64,000 nt of DNA, from contig JAFWFO010000017.1 of assembly GCA_017515635.1 (NCBI GenBank), positions 62,001 to 126,000 of the forward strand. The letters are read 5' to 3'. This DNA comes from Selenomonadaceae bacterium. Its GTDB lineage: Bacteria > Bacillota > Negativicutes > Selenomonadales > Selenomonadaceae. The notes beneath the pieces are model-generated. The model saw nothing but the letters and a program-made list of their open reading frames with translations, was not told where the DNA came from and made no database searches. The position numbers were made by a program, and so were the translations under genes. Positions 24,428 through 32,134 of the stretch are shown here, piece after piece. The number at the start of each line of letters is the position of its first letter. Positions within the stretch are counted from its first letter, which is position 1.

Positions 24428-24823
24428 TTATTTGGGCGTGTTGCCGCCGCCGAGGAATTTTCCCAACAGATCGCCCATGTTGCCCAAATTTCCGCCAAGA
24501 CCGGCAAGACCGCCGAGCGCGTTGCCTGCAAAGTTTGACATGTTCGACGAAATTTTTTTGTCCATTTCGGCGTTGGCGGCGTTGACCGCGCTGACTACCA
24601 AATCTTCAATCGCACTGACATCGCCGTCTTTGACGAGTTCGGGCGCGATTTTAATCGACTTAACAACTTTTTCGCCGTCGACGGTTGCCATAACCATTCC
24701 GCCGCCGACTTGTGCCGAAGCAAGTTCTTGTTTGATTTTAGCTTTGTTCTCCTCGAAAGTTTTTTGCAATGCCTGAGCTTGACGCAGAATCGCATTCAAG
24801 TCGAAGCCGCCTTGTTGTGCCAT
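24428..24823 (-). CDS. ybaB: YbaB/EbfC nucleoid-associated protein
   Basis: Predicted 131-residue dimeric DNA-binding protein. Family pattern: an N-terminal coiled helix (LRQAQALQKTFEENKAKIKQELA), the core strands GGGMVMATVDGEKVVKSIKI, a DLVVSAVNAANAEMDKKI helix, and a Gly/Leu/Asn-rich C-terminal tail (LGGLAGLGGNLGNMGDLL). It lies between dnaX and recR with small gaps. Confidence 0.95.
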   Translation of the reverse strand: MAQQGGFDLNAILRQAQALQKTFEENKAKIKQELASAQVGGGMVMATVDGEKVVKSIKIAPELVKDGDVSAIEDLVVSAVNAANAEMDKKISSNMSNFAGNALGGLAGLGGNLGNMGDLLGKFLGGGNTPK

Positions 24824-24841
24824 TTACAATCTCTCCTAACG

Positions 24842-26302
24842 TTAAACTTTTTTGGCGTCGGAGGCACCGAAGAAATTCATTGCGCCTTCCAAAACGCTGC
24901 GTTCGGGTTCGTCGACCCGTTCCAAAATCGGCGCGGGCAAATTTTTATCGAACATGACGGAAATTTTTATCGGGTGTCCCGCCTCTTCGCCGAGAGCTTG
25001 CTCGAATTTCGCCAAATAATTTTTCTCGAACATACTTGCCAAAGTCGGGGATTTAAAGCCAACAGTTATCGTGTTGCCCGAAAAATTCACGACAATCGCT
25101 TTATCGACAATGCCGCTGAGCCCGTCTTCTTGACTGCCGAATTTGTTTGCAACATCATAGAAAAATTTTTTCCCCGCGTCAAGATTGGCGACGGGCGCGG
25201 AAGTTTGTACGGCTTGTGTAGGCATTTGAATCGGCGCAAAAGTTTGCAACGGCTCGGCGAGTTTCAACAGCGTCATTTCCAAAATTATATCGGGAATACC
25301 CGAACCGTACATTTCGCTGATTGCTTTTCTGAGCGCGTCGATAAAGTTGTCCAGCTCCGAAAAAATTTCCGTGTCTTTTTCGAGTCGTGCAAATTCCATA
25401 TCGCGCAGACGAGTTATCAGCGATTCGGCGATTGTGTTTGCCGCTAAGCCCGAACTGAACGCCGAAGTTATCGCCGCCGCAGTTTCTTTTCTGTCGCGGG
25501 CGCGCACGGCTGAAATTACTTTGTCAAGTTTTTCGTCGGAAACCAAACCTAGCATGTTATCCACGTCGGTGAGCGAAATTTCTTCGTTGACGCCGGAATT
25601 GCACTGATCAAGGTAAGTCAAGGCGTCGCGCATTGAACCTGCCGCCAGTCGTGCAATTTTTTTCGCCGCGTCTTCGTGCAAGTTCGTTCCCAATCGATAA
25701 GCGATTTTCCGCAGATACGGCCAAGCGGTGTCCGTCGGTATCAATCGGAAATTCAAAACTTGACAGCGCGATCGAATTGTCATCGGAACTTTATTTATTT
25801 CCGTCGTCGCCAAAAGAAATGCCACGTGCGGCGGCGGCTCCTCAATGACTTTCAAAATTGAGTTAATCGCTTCGGTGGAGAGCATGTGCACTTCGTCGAT
25901 TATGTAAGTTTTTTTGTGCGACACGAGCGGCGCGAAGTAAGCGGACGACAGCAACCGATTCATGTCATCAACCGAACGATTTGACGCGGCGTCGAATTCG
26001 TTGTTGTCGGGCGACGAACTGAAATTTTTGCAAGCGGCGCAGTTGTTGCAGGGAATTTCTTTTTTGTCGAGCAAACGCCCGGATTTTTGTGCTTCGCGAA
26101 CGGTTTCGCAGTTCATTGCCTTAGCCAAAAGTCGCGCCGTGGAAGTTTTGCCCGTGCCGCGTGTGCCGACCAAAAGATAAGCGTGCGAAAGTTTGTCTTT
26201 GGAAATTGCCTGCGCCAATGCGTTTGCGATATGTTCTTGCCCGATTAACTGCGATAAAGTTTTCGGGCGGGCGCGGCTGTAAAGTGCATCTTGTTGAGAC
26301 AT
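24842..26302 (-). CDS. dnaX: DNA polymerase III subunit tau/gamma
   Basis: Predicted 486-residue clamp-loader ATPase. Motifs include RPKTLSQLIGQEHI, Walker A GTRGTGKTSTA, the zinc-binding CNNCAACK, Walker B YIIDEVHML, sensor 1 LLATTEINKVP with the SRC arginine finger, and sensor 2 GSMRDALTYLDQ. A shorter, weakly conserved C-terminal region follows (residues about 360-486). No frameshift site for a separate gamma form is evident. The gene is preceded by a terminator, so it probably has its own promoter in the 26.30-26.37 kb gap. Confidence 0.96.
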   Translation of the reverse strand: MSQQDALYSRARPKTLSQLIGQEHIANALAQAISKDKLSHAYLLVGTRGTGKTSTARLLAKAMNCETVREAQKSGRLLDKKEIPCNNCAACKNFSSSPDNNEFDAASNRSVDDMNRLLSSAYFAPLVSHKKTYIIDEVHMLSTEAINSILKVIEEPPPHVAFLLATTEINKVPMTIRSRCQVLNFRLIPTDTAWPYLRKIAYRLGTNLHEDAAKKIARLAAGSMRDALTYLDQCNSGVNEEISLTDVDNMLGLVSDEKLDKVISAVRARDRKETAAAITSAFSSGLAANTIAESLITRLRDMEFARLEKDTEIFSELDNFIDALRKAISEMYGSGIPDIILEMTLLKLAEPLQTFAPIQMPTQAVQTSAPVANLDAGKKFFYDVANKFGSQEDGLSGIVDKAIVVNFSGNTITVGFKSPTLASMFEKNYLAKFEQALGEEAGHPIKISVMFDKNLPAPILERVDEPERSVLEGAMNFFGASDAKKV

Positions 26303-26374
26303 TAAATTTTCCTCCGAAAGATTTTCTGCGCGGAATTTTATCGAAGTGCGTTCGCCGCGTCAACTTCAAGCAAC

Positions 26375-26408
26375 AAAAAATCCCCGCCGTTTTAACGGGG
26401 AATTTTTT
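26375..26408 (-). terminator. terminator of the tRNA-Ser/inverted-repeat unit (bidirectional)
   Basis: A TCCCCG/CGGGGA stem flanked by A6 and T7. On the minus strand it ends transcripts coming from tRNA-Ser and the inverted-repeat element before dnaX. Confidence 0.75.
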
Positions 26409-26410
26409 TA

Positions 26411-26549
26411 TTTCAGCTGTCAGCGCAAGGCTCGACCTTCATAGCCGAAGCTGAACACTGCGTAAGCATTACTTGCTCTGTATAGCCTGGGTAAACACAA
26501 TCAGCGTCCGTTGTCCGGTGAAGTCAAACCCTGCGCTCACAGCTGAAAA
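26411..26549 (-). ncRNA. candidate structured RNA: long inverted repeat between tRNA-Ser and dnaX
   Basis: Terminal arms at 26412-26430 and 26529-26547 are complementary over about 17 base pairs, with one mismatch and one bulge (TTCAGCTG...AGCGCA). The enclosed ~100 nt can form inner hairpins, one capped by a UUCG loop (AGC-TTCG-GCT, minus strand). A rho-independent terminator follows directly, so the element is probably transcribed. In many Firmicutes the SRP RNA gene lies just here (tRNA-Ser - scr - dnaX), and the string TGTTTACC(C)AGG resembles part of it. The diagnostic SRP apical loop (GGAAGCAGC) is missing, however, so no family is assigned. Confidence 0.45.
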
Positions 26550-26557
26550 AAATCTTA

Positions 26558-26649
26558 TGGCGGAGTAGGGGGGATTCGAACCCCCGGTGGGTGTTAGCCC
26601 ACACAGCATTTCCAGTGCTGCACCTTCAACCTCTCGGACACCACTCCGC
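26558..26649 (-). tRNA. tRNA-Ser (anticodon GGA)
   Basis: 92 nt including CCA, with the long variable arm of class II tRNAs (GTGGGCTAACACCCAC). The minus strand begins GCGGAGTGGTGTCCGAGAGG. The anticodon loop CTGGAAA lies within the stem CAGCA/TGCTG, and the acceptor arm is GCGGAGT/ACTCCGC. Reads UCC/UCU serine codons. Confidence 0.97.
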
Positions 26650-26659
26650 AGTATTTTGT

Positions 26660-26688
26660 AGTTTACCACCGAAAAATTTTGCTGCCAA
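26660..26688 (-). promoter_or_regulatory. promoter of tRNA-Ser
   Basis: Minus strand: TTGGCA, a 17-base spacer and TAAACT, about 10 bases upstream of the tRNA 5' end. Confidence 0.55.
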
Positions 26689-26695
26689 GATTTTT

Positions 26696-27367
26696 TTATT
26701 CGTCGGGCGTCGGATCAACATTTTCGGGCGGATTGTAAGATTGTCCTTCGGCGGGCGGAATGAAAATTTTATTTATCGGGACTTCATTAATCAAAAGGTT
26801 GCCGTCCTCTTCGCTGAGCTTGCCGCGAGAACGTGCGATAATTAAATCGTTGTGTGCGCGTGCCCATTCCAAAATCGTCCGATAAAAATTATAGCGCACA
26901 TCTTTAACGGGAATGTCGCTCAACTTAACAGGCTCGCCGCTCGTGTCTTTGTCAAGCGGTGCCCACGTGTCATCCAAGTCAACGCGCTCGACAACTTGAA
27001 CGGTCATGTTACGCAAATCGAATTTCAAATAATCTGCGCGGCCTGCAAGTCTTTGATAGCCGTCCAAGGAAAGTTGCCGCCACTTGCGCTTTTGAATCAC
27101 GTCTTGAATCTGAACATTGTCGTACATCATCACGGTCGGAATCATAAGCGTGTACAAGTCAAGCGTGCCATCTTCCTTGACGCGATAGCCGGAGTTGCGG
27201 TGGTTGAACCAGTAATTTGCTCGCGGCGTGGATTGAACCCACATATAAATTTCTGTCGGGACTTCAGTAATTGTTTCGCCGTCGTCCTCGTATTGCGCAA
27301 AAGTCGGGGAGCCTGCGAAAATTATCGTCGACGCAACAAACCCCGCGAAAAATTTTTTAAAAATCAT
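26696..27367 (-). CDS. exported protein of unknown function
   Basis: Predicted 223 residues with a signal peptide (MIFKKFFAGFVASTIIFAG, cleavage near TFA-Q). The mature part starts acidic (YEDDGETITE), has a central region rich in Tyr, Trp and Arg (MWVQSTPRANYWFNHRNSGY, RKWRQLSLDGYQ), and ends with a Pro/Asn/Asp-rich tail. I do not recognise the family. The ATG has GAGGTG upstream. It follows the YbaK gene by 9 bp in the same direction, so the two are probably co-transcribed; no functional link is evident. Confidence 0.75.
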   Translation of the reverse strand: MIFKKFFAGFVASTIIFAGSPTFAQYEDDGETITEVPTEIYMWVQSTPRANYWFNHRNSGYRVKEDGTLDLYTLMIPTVMMYDNVQIQDVIQKRKWRQLSLDGYQRLAGRADYLKFDLRNMTVQVVERVDLDDTWAPLDKDTSGEPVKLSDIPVKDVRYNFYRTILEWARAHNDLIIARSRGKLSEEDGNLLINEVPINKIFIPPAEGQSYNPPENVDPTPDE

Positions 27368-27376
27368 GTAGGCACC

Positions 27377-27844
27377 TCATTTCGGTTTGGAAATGTCGAC
27401 GCGCCCCGCAAATTTTATGTAACGGTCAAGTTCGTCGATTTTGAAACGCGCACAACTTTTGTCGTTGCCCGCAGCGGGATAAATCACGTCGAAACGATTC
27501 AAGGACGCGTCAAAATAAATCGGGACGCCTTCATTGACGGCAAAGGGACAAACTCCGCCGACAGCGTGCCCGATTAAATTTTCCACGTCGGCAACGGGAA
27601 TCATCTGCGGGCGGCATTTGAATTGCGCCTTGAATTTTTTATTGTCAATCTTCATGTCGCCCGAAATCAAAATCAAGGCGGGCTTTTTGTCCACGAAAAC
27701 CGAAATTGTTTTGGCAATGCGCCCGACTTCGCAACCGAGAGCCTGCGCGGCAAGTTCGCTTGTGGCGGTGGATTCTTCAAACTCTATGACGCGTTCAGGC
27801 TCGCCAATATCCTCAAAAAATTTTCTCACGCGTTCAATCGACAA
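27377..27844 (-). CDS. ybaK: YbaK/EbsC-family aminoacyl-tRNA deacylase
   Basis: Predicted 155-residue trans-editing enzyme that hydrolyses mischarged aminoacyl-tRNA (Cys-tRNA-Pro or related). Conserved features are FEESTATSELAAQALGCEVGRIAKTISVFVD (with the KT active-site Lys), ISGDMKIDNKKFK, and the GHAVGGVCPFAV loop. The TTG start is chosen because GGGAGG lies eight bases upstream and no ATG gives a full-length domain. The exact misacylated substrate cannot be told from sequence. Confidence 0.88.
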   Translation of the reverse strand: MSIERVRKFFEDIGEPERVIEFEESTATSELAAQALGCEVGRIAKTISVFVDKKPALILISGDMKIDNKKFKAQFKCRPQMIPVADVENLIGHAVGGVCPFAVNEGVPIYFDASLNRFDVIYPAAGNDKSCARFKIDELDRYIKFAGRVDISKPK

Positions 27845-27992
27845 TTTAATTACCTCCCGTAAAAAATTTTTCGGCGGAAGACAGTCTCACTTTTGCCATG
27901 AAAGTTTCCCTCACGAATTTTGTTTGCCAAAAAATATAGCAGACGTTGCCCGAAAACGCAAACATTCTAAAAGCTTCGCGGCGCGGGCGGTG

Positions 27993-28021
27993 TTGATTTA
28001 ATAAATTTGCTGTGATAGGAT
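27993..28021 (+). promoter_or_regulatory. promoter of asd
   Basis: TTGATT, a 17-base spacer and TAGGAT, about 46 bases upstream of the asd start codon. Confidence 0.5.
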
Positions 28022-28066
28022 TTGCAGGCAACTTTGCCGACAAATTAATTCTGGGAGGAAATTTTA

Positions 28067-29098
28067 GTGAAACAATTCAATACGGCGATCGTCGGCGCAA
28101 CGGGCGCAGTCGGTCAAGAATTTTTGAAACTCATCGAGGAGCGCAACTTTCCGTTCGGCGAGCTGAAACTTTTGGCGTCGTCGCGTTCGGCGGGCAAAAA
28201 AATAAATTTCATGGGCAAAGAATACACTGTCGAAGAAACAACGGAAAAATCTTTCGACGGCGTGAAATTCGCACTGTTCGCGGGCGGCGCGGCAAGCAAA
28301 CTTTTCGCACCGGCGGCAGTGAAATCGGGCGCGGTCGTCATTGACAATTCGTCGAACTTCCGCATGGATCCGGAAGTCCCGCTCGTCGTGCCGGAAGTCA
28401 ACCCGCAGGCAATTCGTCGCCACAAAGGAATTATCGCGAACCCGAATTGCTCAACGATAATCATGGTTATGGCACTCAAGCCGCTTTACAATCTGTCAAA
28501 AATCAAGCGCGTTGTCGTGTCGACGTATCAGGCAGTTTCGGGCGCGGGACGTGAAGGCATGGACGAACTTAAAGCGCAACTTGAAGCACTGGCACGCGGC
28601 GAAGAAGTCACGGCGAAAGTTTTGCCCGTCGCCAAACTCGACAAGCATTACCAAATCGCCTCGAATCTCCTGCCGCAAATCGATATTTTCATGGACAATC
28701 TTTACACCAAAGAAGAAATGAAAATGGTCGACGAGACGAAAAAAATCATGGAAGACGACGCGTTGAAAGTTACGGCTACGACAATTCGCGTGCCCGTTTA
28801 TCGCAGTCACGCCGAAAGCGTCAACATTGAGTTTGAAGATGAAGTTTCGGTCGACGACGCCCGCAAAGCTTTGGAAAATTTCCCCGGCGTCATCGTGCGC
28901 GACAATCCCGCCGAAATGATTTATCCTCAGCCGCTTTTGACTTCCGGCAAAGACGCAGTTGAAGTCGGCAGAATTCGCAAAGATTTTTCCATTGAACACG
29001 GCTTGAATATTTGGGTTTGCGGTGACCAAATTCGCAAAGGCGCGGCACTCAACGCGTTGCAAATCGCCGAACGCATGATTGCCGACGAATTAATCTGA
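28067..29098 (+). CDS. asd: aspartate-semialdehyde dehydrogenase
   Basis: Predicted 343-residue NADP-dependent enzyme forming aspartate semialdehyde on the way to lysine/diaminopimelate, threonine and methionine. Motifs are the NADP loop VGATGAVGQEFL, SSRSAGK, the active-site Cys in NPNCSTIIMVMAL, the QAVSGAGREGMDEL segment, VPVYRSHAESVN with the catalytic His, and the C-terminal ALNALQIAE. The GTG start has GGAGG upstream. The stop overlaps the next gene's ATG by one base, so translation is coupled. Confidence 0.96.
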   Translation: MKQFNTAIVGATGAVGQEFLKLIEERNFPFGELKLLASSRSAGKKINFMGKEYTVEETTEKSFDGVKFALFAGGAASKLFAPAAVKSGAVVIDNSSNFRMDPEVPLVVPEVNPQAIRRHKGIIANPNCSTIIMVMALKPLYNLSKIKRVVVSTYQAVSGAGREGMDELKAQLEALARGEEVTAKVLPVAKLDKHYQIASNLLPQIDIFMDNLYTKEEMKMVDETKKIMEDDALKVTATTIRVPVYRSHAESVNIEFEDEVSVDDARKALENFPGVIVRDNPAEMIYPQPLLTSGKDAVEVGRIRKDFSIEHGLNIWVCGDQIRKGAALNALQIAERMIADELI

Positions 29099-30339
29099 TG
29101 AAAAAATATCTTTACTTTCAGCCCGAATATGTCAACGAATTTGTTTGCGACAGTTCCAAATGCGGCGACAACTGTTGCGAAAAACCTTGGTTCATTGATG
29201 TCGACGAGGAAACTTTCAAGCGATACGAGCAAATTCAGCCTGCCGAAAAGTCACGCAAGATAACTGCTTGTTTCGATTACAACGCCGACACGGGAAATTA
29301 TTTCGTCAAGGAAAGACCGTGCCCGTTCCTGACCGAAAAAAAATTGTGCCGTCTGCAACTCGAATGCGGAGAAATCTTTTTGCCGGAAACATGTGTGACA
29401 TATCCGCGGCGCACGCTTGATTTCGGACAATTTTTGGAACGTTCGCTGGTGATGAGCTGTCCGCTTGCCGCTGAATTGATTTTGTTCCGTGACGAGCCGA
29501 TAAAATTTGAGTTCGTCGAAGTTTCCGAACAAGTTCATTCACGCGGCGGGAAATTAAAAATCAGTCCGGTTTACGCGGGACAAAAATTCGCCGCTCACAT
29601 GCTTGAACTTCAAATCGCGATGATTTCAATTTTGCAGGAACGCACGCTGACAATCGACCAAAGATTAATCGTGCTGGGATTTTTCATGGACAGGCTCGAC
29701 GAAATAGAACCTTCCGACGACGAAGCTTTGACGAAATTAATCGCCGCTTACGAGTCGAAAAAATTTTTGTCGGAACAAGCCCCGCGCATGTCGGCAAGCG
29801 TTCACTTCGACGCGAAAAAATTTTCCTCGCTGATGTTGAAGATTTTTAGATCTCTTTACGCCGATTTTGATTTTGGAAACCACAAAAGAATTTTCGAAAT
29901 GGTTTCCGAAACGTTCGGCATTGATTTCAATGCGAAGGGGCAAATTTCCGTTGAAAAGTTCGACGTCAATTACGAGCGACTTGCTGAAACGCGAAAAAAT
30001 TTTGAGGCGCGACGGGCGTTGTTACTGGAAAATTTTCTTGTCAATGAACTGTTCGTGAACTGTTACCCGTGGCGATATGATATCGGCATCGCAAAAAATT
30101 TCGGTCTCTTTGTTGTAACGTATAAAATTTTCGAGTTGATGATTTTTATGGCGGAGCAACAAAATTTAGCCGACAAGAAAAATCTGTCTTTATTCACGGG
30201 CTGTTTTTTGAGCTTGATGAATCACACGGAACCTTTCGCGAAAAATATTTTAAGCTTTATCCCCGACGACATTTTTGATTCGCTGGAGATGTTGCTTGAG
30301 CCGCAAGCAATTCTTGACACAAAAGGGGCGGTGTTGTAA
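29098..30339 (+). CDS. FliB-like lysine-N-methylase family protein
   Basis: Predicted 413-residue protein with the Cys-rich N-terminus of FliB (flagellin lysine-N-methylase): CDSSKCGDNCC (about 17-27), then CPFLTEKKLCRLQLE and CVTYPRR, suggesting a metal or iron-sulphur site. The C-terminal two thirds are helical with no further recognised motif. FliB methylates flagellin lysines in Salmonella, but no flagellar genes are in the window and the gene is coupled to asd. The real substrate here may be another surface protein; the molecular function is inferred from family only. Confidence 0.75.
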   Translation: MKKYLYFQPEYVNEFVCDSSKCGDNCCEKPWFIDVDEETFKRYEQIQPAEKSRKITACFDYNADTGNYFVKERPCPFLTEKKLCRLQLECGEIFLPETCVTYPRRTLDFGQFLERSLVMSCPLAAELILFRDEPIKFEFVEVSEQVHSRGGKLKISPVYAGQKFAAHMLELQIAMISILQERTLTIDQRLIVLGFFMDRLDEIEPSDDEALTKLIAAYESKKFLSEQAPRMSASVHFDAKKFSSLMLKIFRSLYADFDFGNHKRIFEMVSETFGIDFNAKGQISVEKFDVNYERLAETRKNFEARRALLLENFLVNELFVNCYPWRYDIGIAKNFGLFVVTYKIFELMIFMAEQQNLADKKNLSLFTGCFLSLMNHTEPFAKNILSFIPDDIFDSLEMLLEPQAILDTKGAVL

Positions 30340-30340
30340 A

Positions 30341-30802
30341 ATGCCACACGTGCAAACGACAAAGGGCGGTATTTTGCCTTTTGAGTTCGGCGCGACGACG
30401 GAAAAACTTTTCGGCGAAGATTTTGCGGACGACGAATTTTCGGGCGACGTGAAAGTCTTCGGCGAGGTCGCAGATGTCGGCAGTTGTTTCGTCGTTCGCG
30501 GGCGCATTGAATGTCAAAGAAATTTCACCTGCGACAGATGTTTGACTCAAGCGACGGAAAAAATTTCAAGCAAGTTCGCCGAAGAGTTTGACAAGTCGGC
30601 GGTGATTGACGATTTGATTGATGTTACCGAACTTTTGCGAGACGAATTACTTTTGTCCCGCCCGATGAAAAATCTTTGCAAAGCAGATTGCAAGGGACTT
30701 TGTCCCGTTTGCGGCGCAAATTTAAATGACGGCGAGTGCGGTTGCGACAAGGCGGTTATCAACCCGAAACTTGCGGTGTTGAAAGATTTCAAGTTCGATT
30801 GA
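30341..30802 (+). CDS. yceD: DUF177/YceD-family protein (23S rRNA accumulation)
   Basis: Predicted 153 residues. The central CDRCL and the C-terminal double-Cys motif CKADCKGLCPVCGANLNDGECGC are hallmarks of the DUF177/YceD family, which supports 23S rRNA accumulation and nearly always precedes rpmF, as here. The ATG lies one base after the fliB-like stop, with GGGGCGG upstream. An in-frame extension into that gene has no start signal. Confidence 0.92.
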   Translation: MPHVQTTKGGILPFEFGATTEKLFGEDFADDEFSGDVKVFGEVADVGSCFVVRGRIECQRNFTCDRCLTQATEKISSKFAEEFDKSAVIDDLIDVTELLRDELLLSRPMKNLCKADCKGLCPVCGANLNDGECGCDKAVINPKLAVLKDFKFD

Positions 30803-30815
30803 GGAGGTGTGAACC

Positions 30816-30992
30816 GTGGCGGCACCGAAAAGGAAATTGAGCAAATCCAGACGCGACAGACGGCGTGCGAATTGGAAATTGGAAGCTCCGAACTATGTAA
30901 AATGTCCGAGATGCCATGAACCTAAACTCCCACACCATGTGTGCCTGGAATGCGGTTACTATGACGGCAAAGAAGTCATTGAAACGGCTTGA
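30816..30992 (+). CDS. rpmF: 50S ribosomal protein L32
   Basis: 58-residue ribosomal protein of the Zn-binding type: basic N-terminus MAAPKRKLSKSRRDRRRAN, then CPRC and CLEC knuckles (residues 30-33 and 43-46) and a short YYDGKEVI tail. The GTG start is preceded by GAGGAGGTG. It forms the conserved pair with DUF177, and a terminator follows. Confidence 0.97.
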   Translation: MAAPKRKLSKSRRDRRRANWKLEAPNYVKCPRCHEPKLPHHVCLECGYYDGKEVIETA

Positions 30993-31009
30993 GGATACGG
31001 AAACAATTT

Positions 31010-31041
31010 GGGCAGGCATTGACAACCTGCCCGTTTTTTTG
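31010..31041 (+). terminator. rho-independent terminator between rpmF and plsX
   Basis: A 7-bp stem GGGCAGG / CCTGCCC followed by T7. It separates the ribosomal-protein transcript from the lipid genes or allows only partial read-through. Confidence 0.85.
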
Positions 31042-31070
31042 TGAATACATTTTTTTGAGGAGCGGGGACA

Positions 31071-32060
31071 GTGAAAATTGCAGTCGACGCAATGGGCGGT
31101 GACAAAGCTCCGTCGGAAATAATCAAAGGCGCGGTGCTTGCGGTAAAAAAATTTCCGTGCGAAGTGGTTTTGGTCGGTGACGAAAATAAAATCCGAGAGA
31201 CGCTCGACATTTCAACGGGCGGCGAAAAACTTCCGATAACGATAAAACACGCGGGCGAAGTCGTGGAAATGAGCGAACACCCCGCAGACGCCGTGAGATG
31301 CAAAAAAGATTCGTCAATCGTCGTGGCGACGAAACTTGTTAAAGACGGCGAATGTGACGCGGTACTTTCTGCCGGCTCGACGGGCGCGGCGGTCGCGGCG
31401 GCACAACTGATTTTGCGGCGAATCAAAGGGATTCATCGTCCCGCGATAGCAACGCCGATACCAACGCCACACGGCACGACACTTTTACTCGACAGCGGCG
31501 CGAACGTCGACAGCAAACCCGAAACGCTCGTGCAAAACGGAATCATGGGCTCGCTGTACGCCGAACACGTCTTGGGCAAAAAAAATCCGTCGGTTGCGCT
31601 GTTGAATATCGGCGAAGAGGAAACCAAAGGCGACGAACTTGCCAAAGCGACGCATCAACTGCTGAAACAACTGCCTGCAATAAATTTCGCGGGCAACGCC
31701 GAAGGTCGCGACATCCCGCGTGGAAAATTCGACGTGGTGATCTGTGACGGTTTTGTCGGCAACGTCGTTTTGAAATTCGGCGAAGGTCTTGCGATGACGA
31801 TAATGAAACTTTTGACGGAAGAATTGACCGAAAACGGCGGCGCGAAACTTTTGGGCGGTGAACTGCTTGCCGCGACGTTCCGCAACATGTACAAGCGGCT
31901 TGACGTTTCCGAAAACGGCGGCGCGCCTCTTTTGGGCGTCAACGGTTGTTGCGTGATAAGTCACGGCTCATCGGACGCACGGGCGATTTGTTCGGGTATC
32001 GGCGTGGCGTGCAATTACGTCGCCGGAAAAGTTTTTGAACATATTCGCAATGCACTTTGA
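31071..32060 (+). CDS. plsX: phosphate acyltransferase PlsX
   Basis: Predicted 329-residue peripheral membrane enzyme that makes acyl-phosphate from acyl-ACP for phospholipid synthesis. Motifs are the N-terminal VDAMGGDKAPSEIIKGA, VLSAGSTGAAVAAAQL, PALATP-like PAIATPIPTPHG, LLDSGANVDSKPE, VVICDGFVGNVVLKF and the C-terminal HGSSDARA. The GTG start has GAGG upstream. The gene usually preceding or following it in Firmicutes (fapR or fabH) is absent. Confidence 0.95.
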   Translation: MKIAVDAMGGDKAPSEIIKGAVLAVKKFPCEVVLVGDENKIRETLDISTGGEKLPITIKHAGEVVEMSEHPADAVRCKKDSSIVVATKLVKDGECDAVLSAGSTGAAVAAAQLILRRIKGIHRPAIATPIPTPHGTTLLLDSGANVDSKPETLVQNGIMGSLYAEHVLGKKNPSVALLNIGEEETKGDELAKATHQLLKQLPAINFAGNAEGRDIPRGKFDVVICDGFVGNVVLKFGEGLAMTIMKLLTEELTENGGAKLLGGELLAATFRNMYKRLDVSENGGAPLLGVNGCCVISHGSSDARAICSGIGVACNYVAGKVFEHIRNAL

Positions 32061-32068
32061 AACTTTGA

Positions 32069-32097
32069 TTGACAAATGTAATAGATTCGTTTAATTT
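32069..32097 (+). promoter_or_regulatory. promoter of fabK
   Basis: TTGACA, a 17-base spacer and TAATTT, 38 bases upstream of the fabK ATG. The -35 region lies within an imperfect palindrome (TTTGATTGACAAA) that could bind a regulator. Confidence 0.6.
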
Positions 32098-32134
32098 AAT
32101 CCCGATTAAGCAACCGTTGAGGAGGAGAGAATTG

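Noticed and set aside
26411..26549. SRP (4.5S/scRNA) gene between tRNA-Ser and dnaX
   Set aside because: Position and a TGTTTACC-AGG string fit, but the conserved apical symmetric-loop sequence with GGAAGCAGC is missing on both strands, so I list only a candidate structured RNA.
32061..32076. FabT or FapR operator in front of fabK
   Set aside because: The imperfect palindrome TTTGATTGACAAA resembles a FabT box only loosely, and no fabT or fapR gene is in the window; it is noted only within the promoter entry.
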